Assembly: GCF_009707665.1 (NCBI RefSeq)
Contig: NZ_WLZW01000005.1
Coordinates: 33,651 to 97,650 of the forward strand
Direction of reading: 5' to 3'
DNA length: 64,000 nucleotides
Source: Planomicrobium sp. YIM 101495
GTDB lineage: Bacteria > Bacillota > Bacilli > Bacillales_A > Planococcaceae
The position numbers were made by a program, and so were the translations under genes. Below the pieces are notes generated by a model. It had not been told where the DNA came from, ran no database searches, and was given only the letters and a program-made list of their open reading frames with translations. Of this stretch, positions 53,479 through 62,794 are shown one piece after another. Every line of letters begins with the position of its first letter. Within the stretch, counting starts at the first letter, position 1.

Positions 53479-55101
53479 TTGAGAAAGAACAAGATTTTGT
53501 CTTTGGCATTTTTGATGCTGCTGTTAGTATCCACTGCTCTTTACGGCTGTAACTCAGATAATGCCTCTGACGACAACGGGGATGCAAAAGAGGAGAATGG
53601 GGACTCCGGAGAACCGAAAACGTTGATCTTCGGTCGTGGTGGGGATTCAGTTTCACTTGACCCGATCACAGTAACAGACGGAGAGTCTTACAAAGTCACG
53701 AAGAACATCTTTGATACACTTGTCAATTTCGGTGAACAGGATACAGAAATCCATCCTGGTCTTGCAAAAGAATGGACACCTGCTGAAGATGGCTTGACGT
53801 ATAACTTTGTCTTGGAAGAAGGCGTCAAATTCCATGACGGCACAGATTTCAACGCTGAAGCAGTCGTTGCGAACTTCGAACGATGGGCCGGCGGCGATGC
53901 GGATCAATTCCCGTATTATGGTTCGATGTTCGGTGGTTTCGGTGATGAAGAAGGACACGTAATCGAATCCGTTACGGCGGTAGGCGATTTCGAAGTTGAA
54001 TTCAAACTGAAACGTCCACAAGCACCATTCCTGAAAAACATTGCGATGAGTTCATTCGGCATCGCTTCTCCGACTGCATTCGAAGAAATGGGCGATAAGT
54101 TCGGTGACAGCCCAGTCGGAACAGGTCCATTCAAATTCGTTGAATGGAAACGCAACGACACGATCACAATCGAGAAATTCGAAGATTACTGGGTTGATGG
54201 AGAGCCGAAGCTTGATACAGTCGTTTTCCGCTCACTTCCAGATAACTCTGCACGTCTGAATGCACTATTGTCTGGCGAAATCGATTTGGCTGATGGTATC
54301 ACACCAGCTGACAGCGCAACAGTCGAAGGCGATGATAACCTTCAATTGTTCGAACGTCCGTCGATGAACGTCGGTTACCTTGGGTTGACGACTACGCGTG
54401 AGCCTTTCGATGATCCGAAAGTGCGTCAGGCGATGAACTACGCAATCGATAAACAAGCGATTGTCGATGCATTCTTCGAAGGGCGCGGCGATGTCGCGAA
54501 AAACCCGATCCCACCTGCAATCAGTGGGTACAATGATGACATCGAAGCATATCCATACGATCCAGAAAAAGCGAAAGAACTATTAGCTGAAGCGGGTCTT
54601 GAAGACGGTTTCGAAATGGAACTATACGCAATGCCGGTTCCACGCCCGTACATGCCGGATGGCGAAAAAGTTGCTGAAGCAATCCAGAAGAACCTTGCTG
54701 ACATCGGTGTCACTGCAGAGATCGTTTCCTACGAGTGGGCAACGTATCTTGAAAAAGCGGCAAACGGTGAAGCGGATGCATTCCTTCTAGGCTGGACAGG
54801 CGATAACGGAGATGCGGATAACTTCATCTACGTATTGCTTGACCAAGACAACATCGGTTCAAACAATTACACATACTACGAGAATCAGGAATTGCATGAC
54901 ATCCTGATCGAAGCACAAACAGAAGTGGACGAAGATGTCCGCAACGAATTGTATGCAAAAGCACAAGAGATCATCCATGAAGACGCTCCTTGGGTACCGC
55001 TTGCTCACTCTACACCACTTCTTGCTGGCGGGAAGAACGTCGTGAACTTCAAAGCGCACCCGACAGGCTCAGATAAATTGGCTTCTGTCGATCTCGAATA
55101 A
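53479..55101 (+). CDS. Peptide-binding lipoprotein, extracellular solute-binding family 5 (DppA/OppA)
   Basis: A 540-residue precursor. Positive residues, a hydrophobic core, then lipobox L-Y-G-C24 show a lipid-anchored protein on the outer face of the membrane; an Asp/Asn/Gly linker follows. The family 5 signature KWTPAEDG-like AKEWTPAEDGLTYNFVLEEG and the VKFHDGTDFNAEAV stretch are typical. It captures oligopeptides, or possibly nickel or opine ligands. Translation starts at TTG with GGAGGGG upstream. A hairpin follows it and may set a higher level than the permeases. Confidence 0.92.
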   Translation: MRKNKILSLAFLMLLLVSTALYGCNSDNASDDNGDAKEENGDSGEPKTLIFGRGGDSVSLDPITVTDGESYKVTKNIFDTLVNFGEQDTEIHPGLAKEWTPAEDGLTYNFVLEEGVKFHDGTDFNAEAVVANFERWAGGDADQFPYYGSMFGGFGDEEGHVIESVTAVGDFEVEFKLKRPQAPFLKNIAMSSFGIASPTAFEEMGDKFGDSPVGTGPFKFVEWKRNDTITIEKFEDYWVDGEPKLDTVVFRSLPDNSARLNALLSGEIDLADGITPADSATVEGDDNLQLFERPSMNVGYLGLTTTREPFDDPKVRQAMNYAIDKQAIVDAFFEGRGDVAKNPIPPAISGYNDDIEAYPYDPEKAKELLAEAGLEDGFEMELYAMPVPRPYMPDGEKVAEAIQKNLADIGVTAEIVSYEWATYLEKAANGEADAFLLGWTGDNGDADNFIYVLLDQDNIGSNNYTYYENQELHDILIEAQTEVDEDVRNELYAKAQEIIHEDAPWVPLAHSTPLLAGGKNVVNFKAHPTGSDKLASVDLE

Positions 55102-55106
55102 CAGTT

Positions 55107-55144
55107 AAAGAGGGGAGGTCACTGTGATTTCTCCTCTTTTTCTT
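55107..55144 (+). terminator. Intra-operon hairpin attenuator after the binding-protein gene
   Basis: AAAGAGGGGAG pairs, with one bulge, with CTCCTCTTT and runs into Ts. It lies between the abundant binding protein and the permease genes of the same operon. Confidence 0.65.
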
Positions 55145-55183
55145 ATTCTTACATAATTGCAGGAGATGGAGAGGTGAAGAAAC

Positions 55184-56188
55184 ATGCTTCACTATGTGGG
55201 GAAACGGCTGCTGCAGTTGATCCCGGTATTGCTCGGGATGACATTCATCGTTTTTTTGATCATCCGTGCCATTCCAGGGGATCCCGCTCAAGTCATTCTT
55301 GGGCAGCAGGCATCCGCTGAAGCGATCAAAGCGCTTCGTACGACACTGGGGCTTGATGAACCGTGGTACATTCAATATTTCGAGTATCTGAAAGGCCTCG
55401 TAACCGGGGATTTGGGCGAGTCGTTGCGTACACGCACACCGGTGATGGATGAAATCTGGCCTTATTTGGCTGCAACGATCGAATTGTCGGTTTTTGCGAT
55501 TTTGATCGCAGTCATCATCGGTGTCAATGCCGGGATCATCTCGGCGTGGTTCCAAAATTCATGGTTCGACTATGCGGCGATGGTCATCGCCTTGATTGGT
55601 GTTTCCATGCCGATCTTCTGGCTTGGCCTGATGAACCAATGGATTTTCTCCATTGAACTTGGCATCTTGCCGACGACGGGGCGTGAAAATGTCCGTGATC
55701 CGGTAGATACCGTCACGAATTTCTACTTGCTCGATACGATCATCACTGGGCAGTTCCATCAGATTCCGACAGTGCTCAAGCACCTTGTCCTGCCTGGAAC
55801 AGCGCTCGCTACGATTCCGATGGCAATCATCGCACGGATGACGCGTTCAAGCATGCTTGAAGTGATGCGCTCTGATTACGTCAGAACAGCACGCGCCAAA
55901 GGGATGAAGATGACTTGGGTCGTCTACAAGCATGCATTGAAAAATGCCATCATTCCGGTTTTGACGGTCATCGGTCTCCAAATGGGCTTGCTGCTCGGCG
56001 GTGCGATCTTGACGGAAACCATCTTCGCGTGGCCGGGAATCGGACGTTATATTTACGAAGCGATCGGCTTCCGTGATTATCCGGTCATCCAATCCGGAAT
56101 CCTTGTCGTCGCATTCATTTTTGTCATGATCAATCTGGTCGTGGATCTCTTGTACAGCTTCATCGATCCGCGCATCAAATATGACTGA
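55184..56188 (+). CDS. Peptide ABC transporter permease (DppB/OppB)
   Basis: A 334-residue protein with six membrane helices. The first helix (LLQLIPVLLGMTFIVFLIIR), RAIPGDP, and the cytoplasmic EAA loop MTRSSMLEVMRSDYVRTARA with KG next are the family landmarks. GGAG precedes the ATG. It pairs with the next permease to form the membrane channel. Confidence 0.93.
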   Translation: MLHYVGKRLLQLIPVLLGMTFIVFLIIRAIPGDPAQVILGQQASAEAIKALRTTLGLDEPWYIQYFEYLKGLVTGDLGESLRTRTPVMDEIWPYLAATIELSVFAILIAVIIGVNAGIISAWFQNSWFDYAAMVIALIGVSMPIFWLGLMNQWIFSIELGILPTTGRENVRDPVDTVTNFYLLDTIITGQFHQIPTVLKHLVLPGTALATIPMAIIARMTRSSMLEVMRSDYVRTARAKGMKMTWVVYKHALKNAIIPVLTVIGLQMGLLLGGAILTETIFAWPGIGRYIYEAIGFRDYPVIQSGILVVAFIFVMINLVVDLLYSFIDPRIKYD

Positions 56189-56205
56189 GGAAGGGGGAGG
56201 GTTCG

Positions 56206-57090
56206 ATGGCGAATATTGCTGAAACAAAACAAGTGAAAGAAGAGAAAGTAGCCGGGCCATGGAAAGAGGCGTGGCGCGGCTTCCGCAAAAGTAAAGTCGC
56301 GGTTGTCGGGATGGGCATTGTCATCTTTTTCATCCTGCTGGCGATTTTCGGTCCGCTTTTCACTCCGCAAGGCATCAATGACCAAAACTTGTCGGATCGG
56401 CTCATGCCACCTTCCAGTCAATATTGGATGGGGACGGACGATTTTGGCCGGGATATTTTCTCGCGTGTCGTATACGGAGCACGTATATCCTTGGTCATCG
56501 GCTTCCTTGCGGTCGTCGGATCGGCTGTCGCAGGAAGTATACTCGGTATTTTAGCGGGATATTATGGCCGCTGGGTGGATACGATCATTTCACGTATTTT
56601 TGATATCATGCTTGCGTTCCCGAGTATCTTGCTCGCGATCGCAGTCGTATCGGTTCTTGGGCCATCCTTGCGTAACGCATTGATCGCAATTGCTATCATC
56701 AACATTCCGAACTTCGGAAGGCTAATCCGTTCGAAGGTGCTGAGCATCAAGGAAGATGAGTATATTATGGCCGCCAAGGCGATCGGGATGAAGGATAAAC
56801 GAATCCTCTTCTCCCATATCTTGCCGAATTCCATGGCGCCGGTCGTCGTGCAAGGCACGCTCGCGATTGCCACTGCAATCATCGAAGCGGCAGCACTTGG
56901 CTTCCTCGGACTCGGAGCACGCGCACCGGCTCCGGAGTGGGGGAAAATGTTGGCAGATTCAAGTGCTTACTTGACGAATGCACCGTGGACGATGATTTTC
57001 CCAGGTGTTGCGATCATGCTGACTGTGCTCGGCTTCAACTTGATGGGTGACGGCTTACGTGATGCACTCGATCCGAAAATGAAATCTTAA
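56206..57090 (+). CDS. Peptide ABC transporter permease (DppC/OppC)
   Basis: A 294-residue protein with a cytoplasmic N-terminal segment and six helices. HWMGTDDFGRDIF-like QYWMGTDDFGRDIFSRVVYG and the EAA loop SIKEDEYIMAAKAIGMKDKR are intact. It follows DppB after 17 bp and ends the operon at a strong terminator. Confidence 0.93.
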   Translation: MANIAETKQVKEEKVAGPWKEAWRGFRKSKVAVVGMGIVIFFILLAIFGPLFTPQGINDQNLSDRLMPPSSQYWMGTDDFGRDIFSRVVYGARISLVIGFLAVVGSAVAGSILGILAGYYGRWVDTIISRIFDIMLAFPSILLAIAVVSVLGPSLRNALIAIAIINIPNFGRLIRSKVLSIKEDEYIMAAKAIGMKDKRILFSHILPNSMAPVVVQGTLAIATAIIEAAALGFLGLGARAPAPEWGKMLADSSAYLTNAPWTMIFPGVAIMLTVLGFNLMGDGLRDALDPKMKS

Positions 57091-57097
57091 TGAAACG

Positions 57098-57135
57098 AAA
57101 ACAGGACCCGGGCAGCTGCCCAGGTCCTGTTTTTT
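57098..57135. terminator. Bidirectional terminator between the peptide importer and ygaE
   Basis: AAAACAGGACC-GGGCA pairs with TGCCC-GGTCCTGTTTT. Confidence 0.92.
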
Positions 57136-57140
57136 GGATT

Positions 57141-58226
57141 CTATATCGCATTTTCGAGATCTTTGTCGATTTCTTCACTATGGTAATTATGGTACGCGAT
57201 GATCAGGAAATCGAGGTGTTCCAGCTGTTCTTCGTAATCGAGAATGGCGGACAAGACGTGCATAAGATGATACACGGAGAATTCGTGATCTTCCGCTTCC
57301 TGTGCGATGCTCATTTCCTTGACGAAGATGGACATCACTTCATTCCGTTTCATCATGGCGGTTTCGCCCGAGGACTCACTATGCTCAGGACGCAGCTTGC
57401 CGACATACTTCATATGCAGCTGTTCGTGGTGGCTCGCCAAGTTCTCCAGCTGCTCCTGCAGCATCATATGGAAGTGAGGCGGCAAGTCCGTCAGTTCATT
57501 CTCGAACCGGTGAAGCCGCTTCAAGACCGCGAGACTCTTATAGGAAGTCGCGATCATCTGGCGGTACAGCACAAGCTTCCGGGCTTTGGCGTATTGCAGC
57601 TTCTTCGTGTAGCTGCGTTCTTCTTTATAGAAGGAATACCATTGATCCACTTTGCCCAGTTTGGTCTCCAGCTTCTCGATATCGTCTTTGACGGACGAGT
57701 GATCGGATGCGTGGCGGGTCGATACCCGGATCCAGCGAATCACTTCTTCACTTGTCTCGTAGATCGATTTGAACAGCCGAGTCTCGTACTTCGGCGGCAG
57801 GAACACCAAGTTGACGATAAATGCAGAGATGATCCCGAGCAGGATCGTTGCAAAACGGAGTGATGCGAAGACGAGGAAATCGTCCGTTTGCGCGTCCATG
57901 ATGATAATGACCGTCACGAGTGCGAGTGGCACCGGGTTCGACAGCTTCAGCTTCAGCATAATGATGATCGTCAATACCGCAGCGAGCCCGATCGTCAAAT
58001 AATTGCTGCCGATCGTTAAAACGAAAATGACTGCGATTGCTGCACCGATCAAGTTTCCGTAAACTTGGTCCAGCAGTGTGATGTAGGACCGGTAAATGGA
58101 AGGCTGTATGGCGAATATCGCGGCGACACCAGCGAATATGGGTGTCGGGAGTTCCAATAAACTTGCAAGAAATAGCGCCAGTGAAATGGCTACGCCGGTT
58201 TTGAAGATACGTGCACCGAGTTTCAT
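57141..58226 (-). CDS. ygaE: Aromatic acid exporter family / FUSC-like membrane protein (YgaE)
   Basis: A 361-residue protein. About six N-terminal helices (residues 10-145) include GVAAIFAIQPSIYRSY and DQVYGNLIGAAIAV, the DUF939 signature, followed by a long helical cytoplasmic domain rich in charged residues. It is related to aromatic-acid or fusaric-acid exporters. The position beside gsaB is as for B. subtilis ygaE. It ends at a strong shared terminator. Confidence 0.87.
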   Translation of the reverse strand: MKLGARIFKTGVAISLALFLASLLELPTPIFAGVAAIFAIQPSIYRSYITLLDQVYGNLIGAAIAVIFVLTIGSNYLTIGLAAVLTIIIMLKLKLSNPVPLALVTVIIIMDAQTDDFLVFASLRFATILLGIISAFIVNLVFLPPKYETRLFKSIYETSEEVIRWIRVSTRHASDHSSVKDDIEKLETKLGKVDQWYSFYKEERSYTKKLQYAKARKLVLYRQMIATSYKSLAVLKRLHRFENELTDLPPHFHMMLQEQLENLASHHEQLHMKYVGKLRPEHSESSGETAMMKRNEVMSIFVKEMSIAQEAEDHEFSVYHLMHVLSAILDYEEQLEHLDFLIIAYHNYHSEEIDKDLENAI

Positions 58227-58265
58227 GTATGGATCACTCCCCCTTCCTCCGGTCCGGATCCCTTC

Positions 58266-59552
58266 TTATAGTTGACGGAATGCGTTACGGACAGCTTGAA
58301 CCGCCGTGTCGATATCTTCTTCTGTATGTTCAGTCGTCAAGAACCAGGCTTCGTATTTCGAAGGTGCCAAGTTGATGCCTTGCGCAAGCATCAATTTGAA
58401 GAAACGGCCGAATACTTCGCCGTCTGTTGCTTCGGCCTGTTCGTAGTTTTCCACTGTGACGTCCGTGAAGTAAATCGTCAAAGCACCTTTCAGGCGATTG
58501 ACAGTGACTGTTACATTAAATTCGTCAGCGGCCTGCAAAATTCCTTCTTCGAGTTTCTTGCCGAGGCGGTCCATTTCTTCATAGATGCCTTCTTGCTGAA
58601 GCACTTCGAGGCAAGCGATTCCTGCCTGGATCGATGCCGGGTTGCCAGCCATCGTTCCGGCTTGGTAAGCAGGGCCTAGAGGAGCGACAGTTTCCATGAT
58701 TTCTTTCTTCCCGCCGTAAGCACCGATCGGCAATCCGCCGCCGATGATTTTGCCGAGTGCGGTCAAGTCAGGTGTCAGGCCGAGCATGTCCTGTGCACCG
58801 CCGTAATGGAAGCGGAATGCTGTGATGACTTCGTCGTAGACGATCAACGCACCGTTTTCTTTCGCGATGCGGTGGACTTCTTCTAAGAAGCCTTCTTTCG
58901 GTTCAACGATGCCGAAGTTCCCGACGATCGGTTCAACGAGAATACAAGCAATTTCCTGCCCCCATTTTTCCATCGCTTCTTTGAACGGCTCCAAGTCGTT
59001 GAATGGAATCGTGATGACCTCTTCTGCGATTGATTTCGGTACGCCAGCTGAGTCTGGTGTGCCAAGTGTCGCCGGGCCAGAACCTGCAGCAACAAGTACA
59101 AGATCCGAGTGACCGTGGTAGCAGCCAGCGAACTTCATGATTTTCGTGCGGCCAGTGTATGCGCGTGACACACGGATCGTCGTCATGACCGCTTCCGTTC
59201 CACTGTTGACGAAGCGGACTTTGTCCATGCCTGGCATTGCTTCCTTCAGCATTTTCGCGAATGTCACTTCGTGGCGCGTCGGTGTTCCGTAAAGAAGGCC
59301 TGTTTCCGCTGCGTGTGAAATGGCTTTCGCGATATGGGGGTGGCCGTGGCCTGTGATGATCGGACCGTACGCCGCTAGGAAGTCGATGTATTTATTGCCG
59401 TCTACATCCCAGAAATATGCGCCTTTGCCACGCTCCATCGCAACTGGTGAACCGCCGCCGACCGCTTTGTACGAGCGGGAAGGGCTGTTGACCCCGCCGA
59501 CGATGTGCTGCAATGCTTCTTCGTGCAATTGATCTGAAATGGAATGATTCAT
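58266..59552 (-). CDS. gsaB: Glutamate-1-semialdehyde 2,1-aminomutase
   Basis: A 428-residue class III, PLP-dependent aminotransferase. PLP-site residues are in YDEVITAFR, and the Schiff-base Lys in [19 protein letters not shown]. It makes 5-aminolevulinate for haem. Firmicutes often have a second copy (HemL) in the hem operon; the position beside ygaE and bcp is that of gsaB. GAGGCATC-like AGGAGGCATC precedes the ATG. Confidence 0.93.
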   Translation of the reverse strand: MNHSISDQLHEEALQHIVGGVNSPSRSYKAVGGGSPVAMERGKGAYFWDVDGNKYIDFLAAYGPIITGHGHPHIAKAISHAAETGLLYGTPTRHEVTFAKMLKEAMPGMDKVRFVNSGTEAVMTTIRVSRAYTGRTKIMKFAGCYHGHSDLVLVAAGSGPATLGTPDSAGVPKSIAEEVITIPFNDLEPFKEAMEKWGQEIACILVEPIVGNFGIVEPKEGFLEEVHRIAKENGALIVYDEVITAFRFHYGGAQDMLGLTPDLTALGKIIGGGLPIGAYGGKKEIMETVAPLGPAYQAGTMAGNPASIQAGIACLEVLQQEGIYEEMDRLGKKLEEGILQAADEFNVTVTVNRLKGALTIYFTDVTVENYEQAEATDGEVFGRFFKLMLAQGINLAPSKYEAWFLTTEHTEEDIDTAVQAVRNAFRQL

Positions 59553-59571
59553 AATGATGCCTCCTCAAAAA

Positions 59572-59613
59572 TGTCTACACTCCATTGTAGACAACTTTCG
59601 GTGCAAACGCCAA
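59572..59613 (-). promoter_or_regulatory. gsaB promoter with a perfect palindromic operator
   Basis: On the minus strand TTGGCG (59613-59608), an 18-bp spacer and TACAAT (59589-59584). The exact inverted repeat TGTCTACA-N6-TGTAGACA (59572-59593) covers the -10 and the start site. The repressor is not known. Confidence 0.65.
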
Positions 59614-59668
59614 AGAAATTGAAAGTCCGGGGGCTCTCCGGTACGATGAATAAAAGGAGTGGATTTCA

Positions 59669-60142
59669 ATGACAGTAACAGAAGGAATGCAAGCACCATC
59701 ATTCACACTGCCGGATCAAAACGGCAATCCGGTTTCGTTGGAAGATTTCAAGGGGGAGAAATACACGGTCCTTTATTTCTATCCGAAAGATATGACACCG
59801 GGATGTACGACGCAAGCATGTGAATTCCGTGACGCTGAGGAGGATTTCTCAGGATTGAACGCGGTCATTCTTGGCGTCAGCGCAGATTCGAAAGAACGCC
59901 ACACGAAATTCATCGAAAAGCACGGCCTGCCATTTACACTGCTCGCAGACGAAGAGAAGGAAGTATGTGAGCAATACGGCGTATGGGTCCAGAAGAAAAT
60001 GTATGGCAAGGAGTTCATGGGGATTGAACGCACGACTTTCCTGATCGATCCGACAGGCACGATCATCAAGGAATGGCGCAAAGTGAAAGTCAAAAACCAT
60101 ATCGAAGAAGTTCTGAAAACGTTGAAAGAACTGCAAGCATAA
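59669..60142 (+). CDS. bcp: Thioredoxin-dependent thiol peroxidase (Bcp / PrxQ)
   Basis: A 157-residue peroxiredoxin that reduces hydroperoxides. The peroxidatic C46 is in MTPGCTTQAC and the resolving C51 is five residues on, as in the Bcp group; R-E-F-like FRD, KFIEKHGLPF and FLIDPTG complete it. AAAGGAG precedes the ATG. It is the first gene of a unit with the 2-hydroxyacid dehydrogenase (16 bp on) and the cobalamin adenosyltransferase, close to perR. Confidence 0.94.
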   Translation: MTVTEGMQAPSFTLPDQNGNPVSLEDFKGEKYTVLYFYPKDMTPGCTTQACEFRDAEEDFSGLNAVILGVSADSKERHTKFIEKHGLPFTLLADEEKEVCEQYGVWVQKKMYGKEFMGIERTTFLIDPTGTIIKEWRKVKVKNHIEEVLKTLKELQA

Positions 60143-60158
60143 GAGGGGGCACATGGGG

Positions 60159-61100
60159 ATGGAGATCGTATTCACCTTTTCATTGAAGGAAGACCATAAG
60201 CAACAGCTGCAACAACAATTTCCGGATGTCAGCTTTCACTTCAACTATGAGACGGACACCCATCTGGAAATCGCCGATGTGCTCGTCACATACGGCGGCA
60301 ACCTTACTGCCGAAAACATTGCGGCTGCGAAAAATCTGAAATGGATCATGGTCGCAAGCGCAGGCATCGAGAAAATGCCGAAGAAAGAAATTGCGGAGCG
60401 GGGGATTACGGTTTCAAACGTCAAAGGATTGCATAAGACGGCGATGTCGGAATCAATCCTTGCGCACATCCTGGCATTGAAGCGCACGCTTCCGGAAATT
60501 TATGAAAGCCAGAAGCGCGGCACGTGGGAGAAAGTTAAAGGTGCCACGGAGCTTCGTGGTTCTACAGCGTTGATTCTCGGACCTGGTGCAATCGGCGGGG
60601 AAGTCGGGCGCTTATTGCAAGCGTTTGGTGTCAAGACGATCGGTTGTAACCGCACAGGGAAAGAAGCACCGTATATGGACGAACTCATCAGCTTCTCTTC
60701 GCTGGCATCGCGTCTTCCGGATGCGGACTACGTCATTGCAATTCTTCCGAGTACGGATGAAACGAAAGACTTGCTGAAGGATGAGCATTTCAAGGCGATG
60801 AAGGATGATGCGGTCTTCATGAACTTCGGCAGGGGAGATCTTGTCGATGAATCGGTCTTGATCGATGCGCTTCAACGCGGGGAGATCAGTCATGCGGTGC
60901 TCGACGTCTTCGTCAAAGAGCCGCTGCCGGATGGACATCCGTTCTGGGAGATGGTGAACGTCACCGTCTCTCCGCATGTTTCCAGTGCTTCCGGCAAATA
61001 TATCGACCGGGTGCTCGAAATTTTCATCCCGAATTTGGAGAAGTGGCTGACAGGCGATAAAAGTCTCGCCAATCTAGTGGATATGGAGAGGGGTTATTAA
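60159..61100 (+). CDS. D-2-hydroxyacid dehydrogenase, NAD(P)-dependent
   Basis: A 313-residue oxidoreductase. The nucleotide site is ALILGPGAIGGEVGRLLQAF (about residues 135-154), followed by the catalytic Arg in NFGRGDLVDE, Glu in VKEPLPDGHPFW and His in SPHVSS. It interconverts a 2-keto acid and a D-2-hydroxy acid. The ATG at 60159 is nine bases from GAGGGGG; an ATG at 60153 is too close. The substrate is not known. The next gene follows after one base. Confidence 0.9.
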   Translation: MEIVFTFSLKEDHKQQLQQQFPDVSFHFNYETDTHLEIADVLVTYGGNLTAENIAAAKNLKWIMVASAGIEKMPKKEIAERGITVSNVKGLHKTAMSESILAHILALKRTLPEIYESQKRGTWEKVKGATELRGSTALILGPGAIGGEVGRLLQAFGVKTIGCNRTGKEAPYMDELISFSSLASRLPDADYVIAILPSTDETKDLLKDEHFKAMKDDAVFMNFGRGDLVDESVLIDALQRGEISHAVLDVFVKEPLPDGHPFWEMVNVTVSPHVSSASGKYIDRVLEIFIPNLEKWLTGDKSLANLVDMERGY

Positions 61101-61101
61101 G

Positions 61102-61653
61102 ATGAAGATCTATACGAAAACCGGCGACAAAGGGACGACTTCACTCGTTTACGGTTCCCGTGTGCCGAAAAACGATCCATTAGTCGAAGCATACGGCACA
61201 TGCGATGAAGCGAACTCGTTGATCGGGATGGCATTGAGCCATCTGAAGATGGAGTTTTACGAAGGCAAGGAGCAGTTCGAAGCGGTCTTTCACGAGATCC
61301 AGACCATTCTCTTCCATGTCGGTGCAGAGCTTGCGACGCCGCACGGCAAAGAAGTGAAATGGAAACTTGAAGAAGCGTACATCTCGAAACTGGAAGAGTG
61401 GATCGATCTGTATGACGGGGATGTCCCGGCGCTGGCGAACTTTATCTTGCCAGGCGGCCATCCAGGCGGAGCGGCCCTGCACGTTGCGCGGACGACCGTC
61501 AGAAGAGCGGAACGCGCAGCGATTTCCATCGGTGAGGATGTTCCGAAACTGGTCCTTGCTTACTTGAACCGGTTATCGGATTTCCTGTTTGTGGCAGCGA
61601 GATGGATCAATCAACGGCTCGGAGCGGTGGAAAAAGGGCTACACAGTTCCTGA
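61102..61653 (+). CDS. ATP:cob(I)alamin adenosyltransferase, PduO type
   Basis: A 183-residue enzyme that makes adenosylcobalamin. The ATP-binding N-terminus KIYTKTGDKGTTSLVYGSRV (residues 2-21), VEAYGTCDEANSLIG, and the C-terminal RRAERAA and LNRLSDFLFVAARW segments are diagnostic. It follows the dehydrogenase by one base and is probably coupled. No cobalamin-using enzyme is in the window. Confidence 0.93.
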   Translation: MKIYTKTGDKGTTSLVYGSRVPKNDPLVEAYGTCDEANSLIGMALSHLKMEFYEGKEQFEAVFHEIQTILFHVGAELATPHGKEVKWKLEEAYISKLEEWIDLYDGDVPALANFILPGGHPGGAALHVARTTVRRAERAAISIGEDVPKLVLAYLNRLSDFLFVAARWINQRLGAVEKGLHSS

Positions 61654-61688
61654 AAAAACGGTGGAAACGGCATAGCATAGGTGATTTC

Positions 61689-61718
61689 TTGACAATCGGC
61701 GCGCATAAAAGGTACACT
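61689..61718 (+). promoter_or_regulatory. perR promoter
   Basis: TTGACA at 61689-61694, an 18-bp spacer, TACACT at 61713-61718. Confidence 0.65.
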
Positions 61719-61720
61719 AA

Positions 61721-61735
61721 TTATAACAATTACAA
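61721..61735. promoter_or_regulatory. PerR box (autoregulatory operator)
   Basis: The 15-mer matches the Per box TTATAATNATTATAA at all but two positions and lies across the start site of the perR promoter. Confidence 0.78.
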
Positions 61736-61767
61736 TGTAAGAATTTTATGAAGTGAGGTGCACAGCA

Positions 61768-62211
61768 ATGTCTGATGTGCAATTACAAGAAGCGCTCGAT
61801 AAGCTGAAGTCAACTGGTGTAAGAATCACGCCTCAACGCCATGCCATTTTGGAGTATATGATTCATACAGCGACGCATCCGACAGCTGATGACATATACC
61901 GCGCGCTTGAGAAAACATTCCCGAATATGAGCGTTGCCACTGTTTATAATAATCTTCGCGTGTTCCGGAAGTCCGGACTCGTCAAAGAATTGACGTACGG
62001 TGATTCATCCAGCCGATTTGATTTCGTCACACATGATCATTACCATATGATTTGCAGTGATTGCAGCAAGATCGTCGACTTCCATTACCCGGGGCTCGAT
62101 GAAGTCGAGCAATTGGCTTCCCACGTCACTGGATTCCAAGTGGAAGGGCACCGGCTCGAGATCTACGGCCTGTGTGAAGAGTGTTCCGAGAAAACTGCGA
62201 AAGCCCAATAA
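61768..62211 (+). CDS. perR: Peroxide-sensing repressor PerR (Fur family)
   Basis: A 147-residue repressor. The peroxide-sensing and metal residues H37, D85, H91, H93 and D104 and the zinc Cys C96, C99, C136 and C139 fall exactly at the B. subtilis PerR positions. Iron-bound protein is oxidised at His by peroxide and leaves the DNA, freeing stress genes. GAGGTG seven bases before the ATG at 61768 sets the start; a GTG at 61753 is in frame but would shift that numbering. It has a Per box in its promoter. Confidence 0.95.
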   Translation: MSDVQLQEALDKLKSTGVRITPQRHAILEYMIHTATHPTADDIYRALEKTFPNMSVATVYNNLRVFRKSGLVKELTYGDSSSRFDFVTHDHYHMICSDCSKIVDFHYPGLDEVEQLASHVTGFQVEGHRLEIYGLCEECSEKTAKAQ

Positions 62212-62212
62212 C

Positions 62213-62252
62213 AAAAAAATGTCCGCTCCCATCTCTTGGGGCGGACATTTTT
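62213..62252. terminator. Bidirectional terminator between perR and ygzB
   Basis: AAAAAAATGTCCGC-CC pairs with GG-GCGGACATTTTTTT. Confidence 0.92.
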
Positions 62253-62606
62253 TTATGCCTTCGAATTTTTCTTGTTGTACGCTTCGTCGAATTCCTTGCC
62301 TTCGAGGTTCGGATCCATCGTCAGCGGTTCGCGGCAATGCATACACATGTCCACGCGGCCGAGCATCTTCGTGTGTCTTCCGCAACTTGGACATTGCACA
62401 GGCACTGTCTTCATCGATAGCAGGCCGATCCACGCATATACTCCTGTACTGCCGACAATCGCCAAAGCACCGAGCAGCATGAAAATGAGCATAACAATCG
62501 GATGATTTCTAAAGTAAATACCGACATACATGATGACGATGCCGATGAAAATCAAAGCCAGGGCAAACGTGCGGATGCGGTTAATTTTATTTTTATAAGG
62601 TTTCAT
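62253..62606 (-). CDS. ygzB: UPF0295 family membrane protein (YgzB)
   Basis: A 117-residue protein with two membrane helices ([19 protein letters not shown] and [20 protein letters not shown]) and a C-terminal zinc-ribbon-like part with CPSC and CMHC pairs. It matches YgzB in length and position between perR and ygxA. Function is unknown. GGAGGAAG precedes the ATG. Confidence 0.9.
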   Translation of the reverse strand: MKPYKNKINRIRTFALALIFIGIVIMYVGIYFRNHPIVMLIFMLLGALAIVGSTGVYAWIGLLSMKTVPVQCPSCGRHTKMLGRVDMCMHCREPLTMDPNLEGKEFDEAYNKKNSKA

Positions 62607-62794
62607 GCTTCACTTCCTCCTCCAAACCATCATACTATACTACATGCAAGATAAAAAAGGATAATAATATGCAATTGAAGGAATCCGTTCAAATATGTCG
62701 AATTAGAGAATAGCAGAAGAAACAAGCAGACAACTTCGATTCTTACCACCCGGACAGCAGGTGATGAGGACGCAAGAAGCAGGGAGTGGGTTTG

